From: Streptomyces sp. RFCAC02
Lineage (GTDB): Bacteria > Actinomycetota > Actinomycetes > Streptomycetales > Streptomycetaceae
Length of the DNA: 64,000 nt
Direction: 5' to 3'
NCBI RefSeq assembly: GCF_004193175.1
Contig: NZ_SAUH01000001.1
Span: 5,675,501 to 5,739,500, forward strand
Shown here one piece after another: positions 42,971 through 51,300 of the stretch (positions within the stretch are counted from its first letter, which is position 1; each line of letters starts with the position of its first letter). Made by a program: the position numbers and the translations under genes. The notes under the pieces are model-generated. The model made no database searches. It had not been told where the DNA came from and saw only the letters and a list, made by a program, of their open reading frames with translations.

Positions 42971-44860
42971 TCACCCGGCGGGGGTGTCCACCGCGTCCAG
43001 CGGCAGCGCCGTGACGGCACCTGTGGGCGGCGCGTCGCCGTCACGGGCGCGCCGCAGCTCGTCCGCCGTCAGCGCCCGGTCCCACACGCGCACCTCGTCG
43101 AGCGCGCCGGTGAGCCGCACCCGCCCGTCGGGCCGCTCGCCGAGGTGGACGCCGAACGTCGTGCGCACGCTGACCGATCCCGGCACGTCCGCCGCCGTCA
43201 CGGGCACGCCGCCGTCCACGGCCAGCGTCAGGGTGCCGCCGGAGCGGGTGAGCGCCAGGTGGTGCCACGCGCCGTCGTTGTACGCCCCGGCCGTCGCGAC
43301 GGACGCGCTCGCGGGGTCGGCGGCGCCGTCCCGCGCGGTGACGAGCGCCCGTACCCTGCCGTCCGCCGGCTCGCCGCGCACCCAGACCTGCGGCGCGTTC
43401 CCCCCGACGCCGCCCATCCACAGGAACGGATGCGTACCGGACGCCGCGGAGTAGCGGAACCACAGCGAGACGGTGAAGTCGCCCTCGCCGAGCGGCAGCG
43501 TGTCGCGGTGGGGGAGCCGTACGGAGTCGTCCGCGCCGTCGAACGCGAGCGCGTTCCCGTACCGCCCGGCCGTGCGGGCGGGGCCGCCCTCCACGACGGC
43601 CGGTGCCCCGGGCGCCGCCGCGTCGGCGGTCGTGGGCGGGGCGCCCCCGCGCGGGCCGAGCCAGTCCTCGCCGAACAGCGTGAAGCGGATCTCGTCGCGG
43701 GCGTCGGCGGCGCCCGCCTCGTGCAGGAGCCCGATCAGCCCGTCAGCCGTGGCGACCAGGTCCGAGTAGCCCGACCAGTCGTCGGTGACCGGCGCGCCCC
43801 GCTCCACGGAGTCGAACGTCCGCCCGCCGTCCCAGGAGGAGCGGATCATCATCGAGCGGCGCCGGTCGGGGTCGGCCGGCGCGGCGAGCAGCAGCCTGCC
43901 GCTGCCCGGCAGGCTCAGCAGCGACCCCTGCACCTGCGGCGTGTACAGGTCCGGCATGGCGCGGAACGGCGCGGCGAATGTCTCGCCGCCGTCCATGCTC
44001 ACCGCGTAGGAGCGGTGACCGAGGTCCGTGCCCTCCTGCTCGCGCGCGCTCACGTACAGGGTGCCGTCCGGCAGTTCGGCCACCGCGCTCTCGGCCGGGT
44101 TCTGCCGGAAGGTGCCGTCCGGCGCGACCGGCCAGGAGTCGACCGCGCCGAGCCGCCACGTGGCGCCGCCGTCGTCGCTGAGGCCGAGGGCCGTGTGGTG
44201 GGCGGTGACGCGGTCGCCGTCGTGGCTCTCCGCGGTGATGGTGAGGACGAGCCGCCCCGCGTGCGGCCCGTGGGCCAGCCGGACGCCGTGCAGCGGCCCG
44301 GTCGCGTACCAGGAGTTCCAGTCGTCGGGGCGCAGTTCGGCGCTCAGGTCGCGCGGCTCCGACCAGGTGCGGCCGTCGTCGTCGCTGTACGACAGGTACG
44401 GCACGCGCGCGCAGGGCTCGGGGCAGTTCCCGCTGCCCTGGCCGGCGTTGCGCGTGCTGGCGAGGAGGATCCGGCCGGTGGCGGTGTCCACGACGGGTGC
44501 CGGGTTGCCGTGCGTGTCGCCGCCGCCCGCGTCGACGACGCTCAGATCCGACCAGGTGCGTCCGCCGTCGGCCGAACGCTTCAGCACGATGTCGATGTCG
44601 CCCGCGTCGTCGCAGTTGTCGCGGCGGCCCTCGGCGAACGCGAGCAGCGTGCCGTCGTTCGTCCGCACGACGGCGGGGATGCGGAAGCACGCGTAGCCGC
44701 CGTCCAGGTCGGCGCGGAACAGCACCCGCTGCACCGGCTCGGCTGCGATGGCCGCCCGTGCCGGCTCCTGGGCGGACGGCGCCGCGAGCAGCGTGCCGGC
44801 CAGGGCCAGCGCGGCTGTGAACCGTGCCCGGCGACGGCGGGGCGGCGGTGGCTCGGACAT
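42971..44860 (-). CDS. Secreted GH33 sialidase with C-terminal LamG/concanavalin-like domain
   Basis: A 629-residue protein with a signal peptide (ARFTAALALAGTLLAAPSAQ), a GH33 propeller at ~40-400 and a LamG/laminin-like jelly roll at ~430-615 (ALAFDGADDSVRLP; FTVSLWFRYSA; WHHLALTRSGGTLTLAVDG). The RIP motif is FRIPAVV; Asp boxes are SADGGRTW, SDDDGRTW, SDDGGATW, SMDGGETF and SWDGGRTF. It should trim sialic acids from external glycoconjugates. Internal order matches the shorter downstream copy, indicating paralogues. Confidence 0.94.
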   Translation of the reverse strand: MSEPPPPRRRRARFTAALALAGTLLAAPSAQEPARAAIAAEPVQRVLFRADLDGGYACFRIPAVVRTNDGTLLAFAEGRRDNCDDAGDIDIVLKRSADGGRTWSDLSVVDAGGGDTHGNPAPVVDTATGRILLASTRNAGQGSGNCPEPCARVPYLSYSDDDGRTWSEPRDLSAELRPDDWNSWYATGPLHGVRLAHGPHAGRLVLTITAESHDGDRVTAHHTALGLSDDGGATWRLGAVDSWPVAPDGTFRQNPAESAVAELPDGTLYVSAREQEGTDLGHRSYAVSMDGGETFAAPFRAMPDLYTPQVQGSLLSLPGSGRLLLAAPADPDRRRSMMIRSSWDGGRTFDSVERGAPVTDDWSGYSDLVATADGLIGLLHEAGAADARDEIRFTLFGEDWLGPRGGAPPTTADAAAPGAPAVVEGGPARTAGRYGNALAFDGADDSVRLPHRDTLPLGEGDFTVSLWFRYSAASGTHPFLWMGGVGGNAPQVWVRGEPADGRVRALVTARDGAADPASASVATAGAYNDGAWHHLALTRSGGTLTLAVDGGVPVTAADVPGSVSVRTTFGVHLGERPDGRVRLTGALDEVRVWDRALTADELRRARDGDAPPTGAVTALPLDAVDTPAG

Positions 44861-45055
44861 GCGGGATCCTTCTGTCTGCTGCGGAGGTCACGGCAGTGTG
44901 GCGCCCGCGCCCGGCGCGGACCCCGACCACACGCGCGGAGCCCGACCCGCACACCCGATCGGCCCGTCGTCCCTGCCCCGTGCACGGGATGCGGGGCACG
45001 GGCGGCCGGGTGATGCTGCCGGTGTGAGCAGTGCCGGGCGGAGGGAGTGCGGGAC

Positions 45056-45127
45056 ATGGGCCACACCGGAATCACCGTGCACCGGGCGGACGGGCTCGTC
45101 GCCGGCGGCCGGGGCGCGGCGTCGTGA
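45056..45127 (+). CDS. Candidate upstream ORF coupled to the quinone oxidoreductase gene
   Basis: A 23-codon frame (MGHTGITVHRADGLV...GAAS) begins at an ATG preceded by GGAGGGAG and ends in TGA, which overlaps the ATG of the oxidoreductase (TGATG). That gene itself has only a weak ribosome binding site, so ribosomes finishing the small frame could restart on it. It could also be a remnant of a longer N-terminus. Confidence 0.4.
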   Translation: MGHTGITVHRADGLVAGGRGAAS

Positions 45128-46059
45128 TGCGGGCCGTCGTGCAGCGGTCGTACGGGCCGCCGGACGTGCTGGAGGTGACGGACGTCCCGCTGCCCGAGCC
45201 TGCCGCCGGACGGATCCGGGTGCGCGTGGAGGCCGCCGGCGTCAACCCGACGGACTGGAAGCACCGGGACGGCACGGTGCGCTACGACGGCCTGCCCGTC
45301 GTCCCCGGCTGGGACGTCGCGGGCGTCGTCGACCGGATCGGCTACGGGGTGACGCTCTTCGAGGAGGGCGACGAGGTCTTCGGGATGCTGCCGTACCCGG
45401 ACGGGCCGGGCGCGTACGTCGAGTACGCGGTCGGCCCGGCACGCGCCTTCGCCCGCAGGCCGGAGGGACTCGACGCCGTCCACGCCGCCGCGCTGCCCCT
45501 CGCCGGGCTCACCGCGCTCCAGTCGCTGGACGACACGGCCCGCCTGCGGGAGGGACAGAAGGTGCTCGTCCAGGCGGCGGCGGGCGGGGTCGGGCACCTC
45601 GCCGTCCAGATCGCCAAGGCCCTCGGCGCGTACGTGTACGCCACCGCGAGCGCGGGGAAGCAGGACTTCCTCACCTCGCTGGGCGCCGACCGGCCGGTCG
45701 ACTACCGCGCCGAGGACGTCCGCGAGGTGGCCGGCGGAGTCGATGCCGCCCTCGTGCCGATGGCGGGTACGACGCGCACGCACTCGCTGGAGGCCGTCCG
45801 CGACGGCGGGACCCTCGTCACCCTGCTCGGCGGCACGCCGGACGAGGAACTGGCGGCCGCGCGGGCACGGGGCGTCCGCCACCGGACGCTGCTGGTCGAG
45901 CACGACCACCACGGGATGCGGAGGATCGCCGCACTGGTGCGGGACGGGTTGCTGGTCCCGCACGTGCAGCAGGTGTTCCCGCTGGCCGAAGCGGCCGAGG
46001 CGCACCGGGCGGGGGAGACGGGCCGCACGGCGGGCAAACTCGTCCTCACCGTCCCCTGA
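45127..46059 (+). CDS. Zinc-independent MDR-family quinone oxidoreductase (NADP-dependent)
   Basis: A 310-residue medium-chain reductase: N-terminal GroES-like domain (VNPTDWKHRDGTVR, VPGWDVAGVV) and a Rossmann domain with AAAGGVGHLAVQIAKALGA. No zinc ligands are present, which fits the quinone reductase/crotonyl-type group that reduces quinones or enones with NADPH. GTG three bases upstream is an alternative start. Confidence 0.9.
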   Translation: MRAVVQRSYGPPDVLEVTDVPLPEPAAGRIRVRVEAAGVNPTDWKHRDGTVRYDGLPVVPGWDVAGVVDRIGYGVTLFEEGDEVFGMLPYPDGPGAYVEYAVGPARAFARRPEGLDAVHAAALPLAGLTALQSLDDTARLREGQKVLVQAAAGGVGHLAVQIAKALGAYVYATASAGKQDFLTSLGADRPVDYRAEDVREVAGGVDAALVPMAGTTRTHSLEAVRDGGTLVTLLGGTPDEELAAARARGVRHRTLLVEHDHHGMRRIAALVRDGLLVPHVQQVFPLAEAAEAHRAGETGRTAGKLVLTVP

Positions 46060-46203
46060 CCTCCGGAGGAGGACCGGCCCGGTCAAACCCGCCTCCGGGC
46101 CGATCCACCCGTTCCGGTGAAGACCGCCGTCTTCCCCACCCGAATGCCGTACGCCGAGCCGATAGTGACCACGTCATACCGGACGGCCGAAAGCGAAGCA
46201 GTC

Positions 46204-46737
46204 ATGCGTACAGAGGCGATCAACCGCGCCAAGCTCGTCTTCACCCTGTTCGACGTCAACGGGAACGGTGTCGTGGAGGCCGAGGACTTCGACCTCATGG
46301 CGGCGCGGGTCGCCGAGGCGGCCTCCGCGTCCGGCGAGGCGGCGAAGGACGCGATGCGCGCCGCCTTCCGCCGCTGGGGCACGACCCTCGTCGCCGAGCT
46401 GGACGCCGACCGCAACGGAGTGGTCGACTTCGAGGAGTTCCGCGCCTACGTCCTGGCGCCCGAGCGGTTCGAAGGCCCGCTCGCCGAGTTCGCCGAGTCC
46501 CTGGCCGCGCTCGGCGACCCGGACGGCGACGGCATGGTCGAGCGGCCGGAGTTCATGGCCCTCATGCTCGCGATCGGCTTCGAACGCGCCAACATCGACG
46601 CGCTCTTCGACGCGTTCGGCCCCACGGAGGCCGACGCCATCCCGGTGGCGACGTGGGTCGAGGGCATCAAGGACTACTACGCGCCCGACAAGGCCGGCAT
46701 CGCGGGCGACCACCTGGTCGGCAGCCCGGCGGTCTGA
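46204..46737 (+). CDS. EF-hand calcium-binding protein (calerythrin/CabD-like), copy 1
   Basis: A 177-residue four-EF-hand protein. Clear calcium loops are DVNGNGVVEAED (~16-27), DADRNGVVDFEE (~65-76) and DPDGDGMVERPE (~100-111); the fourth (FGPTEADAIP) is degenerate. This is the calerythrin/sarcoplasmic-type arrangement seen in Streptomyces CabA-CabD. It likely buffers or senses cytosolic Ca2+. Start ATG is set by the match to copy 2; the ribosome binding site is weak. Confidence 0.92.
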   Translation: MRTEAINRAKLVFTLFDVNGNGVVEAEDFDLMAARVAEAASASGEAAKDAMRAAFRRWGTTLVAELDADRNGVVDFEEFRAYVLAPERFEGPLAEFAESLAALGDPDGDGMVERPEFMALMLAIGFERANIDALFDAFGPTEADAIPVATWVEGIKDYYAPDKAGIAGDHLVGSPAV

Positions 46738-46891
46738 CGGAGGACGGGCGGCCGGGGCGCGGACCGCGGTTCAAACCCACGCTCCGGCCGTTCCACCCGT
46801 TCCGGTGAAGACGGCCGCCGTTTTCACCCGGATGCCGTACGCCGCGCCGATAGTGAGCACGTCATATCGGACGGCCGAAGGTGAAGCAGTC

Positions 46892-47425
46892 ATGCGTACA
46901 GAGGCGATCAACCGCGTCAAGCTCGTCTTCTCCCTGCTCGACGCCAACGGGAACGGTGTCGTGGACGCCGAGGACTTCGACCTCATGGCGGCGCGTGTGG
47001 CGGAGGCGGTCCCCGCGTCCGGCGAGGCGGCGAGGGAAGCGCTGCGCGACTCGTTCCGCCGCTCCTGGGCCACCCTGGTGGCGGAGCTGGACACCGACCG
47101 CGACGGCAGGATCGACTTCGACGAGTACCGCGCCTGCGCCCTGTCGCCGGAGCGGTTCGGGGCGGCCGTCACGGGGTTCGCCGAGGCCATCGCCGCCGTC
47201 GGCGACCCGGACGGCGACGGCCTGGTCGGCCGGCCGGAGTTCACCGCCGTGATGCTGGCGATCGGCTTCGAACGCGCCAACATCGACGCGCTCTTCGACG
47301 CCCTCGGCCCCTCGGACGAGGACACCGTCCCGGTGGCGACGTGGGTCGAGGGCATCAAGGACTACTACGCCCCCGACAAGGCCGGCATCCCGGGCGACCA
47401 CCTGCTCACCGACACGGCCGCCTGA
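46892..47425 (+). CDS. EF-hand calcium-binding protein (calerythrin/CabD-like), copy 2
   Basis: A 177-residue paralogue of the preceding gene, same length and about three quarters identical by eye, starting MRTEAINRVKLVFSLLDAN. Loops are DANGNGVVDAED, DTDRDGRIDFDE and DPDGDGLVGRPE; the fourth is degenerate (GPSDEDTVP). The loops differ by Asn/Asp and Glu/Asp swaps that could shift Ca2+ affinity. The C-terminal GIKDYYAPDKAGI is identical in both. Confidence 0.92.
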   Translation: MRTEAINRVKLVFSLLDANGNGVVDAEDFDLMAARVAEAVPASGEAAREALRDSFRRSWATLVAELDTDRDGRIDFDEYRACALSPERFGAAVTGFAEAIAAVGDPDGDGLVGRPEFTAVMLAIGFERANIDALFDALGPSDEDTVPVATWVEGIKDYYAPDKAGIPGDHLLTDTAA

Positions 47426-47540
47426 CGACGGCGGGCGCAAGGGCGGGGTGGCGCTCCACCGGAACGGGCGGCGCCCCGGCCCGGTAGTCGTACCGTATGT
47501 GGCGTCGTTCGGACGAGCTGCGGGACCCGCTGGAGTTGCC

Positions 47541-47858
47541 GTGCCGGAGTTCCTGATGGCCACCGAGGACGCCGACATGCAGGCGTACTTCCGTGAGATC
47601 GCCGTCTTCATGGTCGACACGTTCCGCATCGACTACGCGGAGGCGGTCGCCCGGGTGAACGAGGCATTCGAGGAGCAGGAGTTCGACCCCTACCCGGACG
47701 TCATCTGCCATGAGATGCCCGAGTACTGGGCCTATGGTCTCTACTACGGCGAGGTCCCGTACTGGGACGAGTCCGCCGACCGCTCGGAATGGACCGTGCG
47801 GCCGGCGCCGTCCCGGGACTCGCCCTCCTGGACTGTGGAGTCGCCCGAAGGGTGCTGA
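47541..47858 (+). CDS. Conserved hypothetical protein
   Basis: A 105-residue acidic, aromatic-rich protein (MQAYFREIAVFMVDTFRI; EYWAYGLYYGEVPYWDES). GTG at 47541 follows GGAG; ATG at 47556 is an alternative. It lies tail to tail with the immunity gene of the Rhs toxin and may itself be an immunity-type protein, but no family is recognised. Confidence 0.6.
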   Translation: MPEFLMATEDADMQAYFREIAVFMVDTFRIDYAEAVARVNEAFEEQEFDPYPDVICHEMPEYWAYGLYYGEVPYWDESADRSEWTVRPAPSRDSPSWTVESPEGC

Positions 47859-47877
47859 GCCCGGCCCGCCGGACCCG

Positions 47878-48300
47878 TCACACCTCCAGGTCGAGCACGG
47901 CGGGGCGGTGGTCCGGGGTTCCGTAGGTCAGTACCCGCCGCAGAGCCCGGCCCAGTTCAGTGATCCGTTCCCCGGGGACCCTGAGGCGCAGCGACAACGA
48001 CGGCTCTGTCAGTTCGAGTTCGTCCGCCGTGGCGGGGGTGAAGCGCAGCCTGAGCACGGAGTCCCGCAGCGTCGCCCCCGCCACGCCGCCGTACGCCGTG
48101 GCGCCCTCCTCGGTGATCGTGCAGTACGTGTCCATCCCGAGGCGCACGTCCTGCTCGTCGGGCGGCTGGAGGGAGCACTGGAGGATCAGGTGGCGCGCCG
48201 CGCCCTGCTCGTCCTCGGACAGCCCGACGGTGAAGCACCCGTCGGCCGTGTTCTCGCGGACGTCCGTGAGCCGGACGTCCCAGTCGGTCTCCTGCGTCAT
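47878..48300 (-). CDS. Imm10-like immunity protein
   Basis: A 140-residue, mostly beta protein. DEQDVRLGMDTYCTI, ATAYGGVAGATL and a C-terminal LRRVLTYG are the pattern of Imm10 family immunity proteins as I know them. Its ATG overlaps the stop codon of the Rhs toxin gene (ATGA), the standard toxin-immunity order, so the two are made together. It is expected to bind and inhibit the toxin's C-terminal deaminase domain. Confidence 0.75.
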   Translation of the reverse strand: MTQETDWDVRLTDVRENTADGCFTVGLSEDEQGAARHLILQCSLQPPDEQDVRLGMDTYCTITEEGATAYGGVAGATLRDSVLRLRFTPATADELELTEPSLSLRLRVPGERITELGRALRRVLTYGTPDHRPAVLDLEV

Positions 48301-51300
48301 GCTTGTGTCTGCCACCAGTGGTAGTTGTTCGGGCCGTGGCCCCAGATATAGCCGAACAGCGCCCCGGTCTCCCGCGTGGCACGGTTCATCGCGCCCCTGC
48401 ACTGGGGGCACGGCTGCCGGGTCCCCACGATGATGACCGTGTCACCGGGGCCGGCGGGGATCAGGTTGGCATACGAGTCGTTCACGATGGGGACGGTCGG
48501 TGAACCGCCGATCATGCGGGCGACCCGGTTCTCCGTGTGGCTGGCCAGCGACCCGTTCGGGAACCCGAGGGCGAGTTCCTCCGGGGTCTGGTCGCCGCTG
48601 CGCACCGAGAACGCCACGCGCACCCGCCCGTCGGGGCCATGGATGCGCACGGAGGCGTAGTGGGTGCAGGGCGTGAGCCCCAGCGGATCGGACCAGGTCA
48701 GCGGATTCCGCACGTACGCGTAGTGGTTGGGCGTGACCAGGCCCAGCGGATCGGGGGACTGGTAGCGCGCCGCCTCGGGGTCGTAGTAGCGCAGGACGTT
48801 GTAGTGCAGCGACGTCTCGGCGTCGAAGTACTGCCCGGGAAAGCGCAGCGGGCAGTCGGTGCCGGCGTCGTCGTGGACCGCCGTCGGCACGCCCCAGACG
48901 CTGTGCTCCGCGCGCCACGCGACGCGGCCTTCGGCGTCGACCAGTTCCGCCGGCGCCATGGAGGGACCGAGCACGATGGCGAAGAACCGCTCGTCCACGG
49001 TCGCCCGGTCGTCGCCCTCCCCGTCGGGCACCCACCGCTCGTGCTGGCAGTACGGGCGCCGCGTCGCCACGTCCCAGTCCCAGGTGAGCGTCCTGCGCCC
49101 GCCGCCCCCGTACGTCGTCTGCTCGGCCAGATGCGTGCCGTCCCACGCGAACTCCGTGCGCCCCGACGGGTCAGGCGTGCCGTCCGGGGCGACGCGCTGC
49201 TTGGCGATCCGGCGGCCGAGCGGGTCGTAGTGGTACGTCCAGTGGTGGCCGTCCGGGGTGACGGCGCCGGTCATGCGGTCGTCCGCGTCCCAGGTGAAAC
49301 GCCACTCGCGCGTGCCGCCCGACAGCAGCTTCCGCAGCCGCCGGACGACGCGGCCCTGACCGTCGTACTCGAAGCGCAGGGTGCCCGCGCGCCGCAGCAG
49401 CCCGCCGCCGTACGCGCGCCGGCCGCGCCCGTCCCCGCCGCCGGCGGCGGCCGGCCACGAGCCGTGGAGGAGGTCGCCGCCGCCGTCGTACGCGTACGCC
49501 TCGTCGCCGCGCGGGGTGCGGACGCGGGTGGGCCGCCCGGTGCCGTCCAGCGTGTAACGGCTCGCGCCGCCCGCCAGCAGATCGTCCACCGTGCCGATGT
49601 GTCCGTCCGGCCGGTAGGAGAACGTGCGGCGCTGCACCGTGCCGGCGGGGGCCAGCACGTCCTGCGCGACCAGCCGGTGCCGCGCGTCCCACTCCTGCCG
49701 CAGGCGGGCGGCGCCGAGCGTCAGCGCGGTCTCCCGGCCCGCCGTGTCGTGCTCGACGCGCAGCGCGTGCCCGCCGACGGTGACGGCGACGGGCCGGCCG
49801 GCGCCGTCGTACCGCAGGACGCTGCCGACGCCCCCGGGCGTGCCGCGCGACACGCGGCGGCCGAGCGCGTCGTACCAGTAGCGCATCGTCCGCCCGTTGA
49901 CAGACTCCGCCGTGATGCGCCCCAGCGCGTCGTGGGCGAGGGTGAGGCGGGCGTGCCGGTTACTGGCCTCGGTCATGCGTTCGGCGGCGTCGTAGGTGTA
50001 CGAGGTGACCTCGCCGTCGTCGGCCGTCTGCCGGACGAGGTGGCCGAGGAGGTCGTAGGCGTACACGACCTCCTGTCCCGCCCCGTTGCGGCGGGCGGCG
50101 AGCCGGCCCGCCGGGTCGTAGGCGAACTCGGTCGTCCGGCCGGTGAAGTCCGTCTCCCGCAGCGTGCGGCCGAGCGGATCGTGGACGTACTCCCAGGTGA
50201 GGCCCCGCCCGTTTCGCACGGCGGTGAGACGCAGCTCCGTGTCGAACGTGTACGTGGTGCGCTCGCCCGACGGGTCGGTGAGGGCCACCGGCACGTCGAA
50301 GGGACCCACCTCGACGCGCGTCTCGCCGCCCGCCGGATCGGTGTGCCGCACGGGCGTGCCCTCCGCGTCCCACTCCCAGCGCTCCTCGGCGCCGTCCGGG
50401 TGGACCCGGCGGAGCGGGTGCCCTTCGAGGTCCCACTCGATCAGCGTCGTCGCGCCGCCCGGCTCCGTGATGGACGCCACGCGGCCCGTCGGCGTGTGGG
50501 CGTAGCGGGTGACACCGCCGCCCAGTTCGCGCACCGCCGTGGGCAGTCCCCTGGCGTCGGGCTCGAACTCCCTGGTGTGGCCCAGGGCGTCGGTGGCGGC
50601 CGTCATGGCGCCGCGCGCGTCGTACGCGAACCGGCTGACCCCGCCCATCGGGTCGGTCGTGGACGTGAGGTTCCCGGCGTCGTCGTACGTGTGCAGCCAC
50701 CGGGCGCCGTCCGCGGCGGTGAAGGAGGTGAGCAGGCCACGGGCGTCGTGGGCGGCGAGCAGGCGGGTGCCGTCCGGCCGTTCCTCGGCGGTGCGGTTGC
50801 CGGCCTCGTCGTAGCGGTGGACGGTGGTGCGGCCGAGGGGGTCGGTGAGGGAGAGGAGGTTGTCGTGGCGGTCCCACGAGCGGAGCGTCCGGTTCCCGAG
50901 CGGATCGGTCTCCTCGACCGGTTGGAAGCAGTCGTTGAACGTCAGGACCGTCGTGTGGCCGAGCGAGTCGGTGAACCGGGTGCGCCGCGCGCGGTCCTCG
51001 TAGGCGATGGTGCTGCTGAGCACGCCGCCCGCGCCCTCGGTCGCGACGCACCGTCCCCGGTCGTCGTACGTGTAGCGGTACCGGGTGCCCCTGCGGTCCT
51101 CCCAGCCCGTGATGCGGTGCCCGCCGTCGTAGTCGAGGCGGAGCGGGAGGCCGGAGGAGTTGCGGATCTCCGTCAGGTCGCCGCGCGCGTCGTACCCGTA
51201 GGACAGGAGCACGGGCTGCCGCGGGTCGCTGAGGAGGCGCAGTTCGGTGACGCGGCCGCCGGCCGTCGTCACGCCGATCTCGTAGCCCCCGTCATGGACG

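Larger units (their letters stand above)
46081..47425 (+). repeat. Tandem duplication of an EF-hand gene with its promoter, 688-bp period
   Basis: The segments 46081-46737 and 46769-47425 align at an offset of exactly 688 bp, including ~120 bp upstream of each start. Conserved upstream blocks are CAAACCC, CACCCGTTCCGGTG (46106-46119 and 46794-46807), ATGCCGTACGCCG, GCCGATAGTGA and CGGACGGCCGAA. The near-palindrome CACCCGTTCCGGTG recurs inverted (CACCGGAACGGG, 47458-47469) before the next gene, so it may be a shared regulatory site. Confidence 0.85.
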
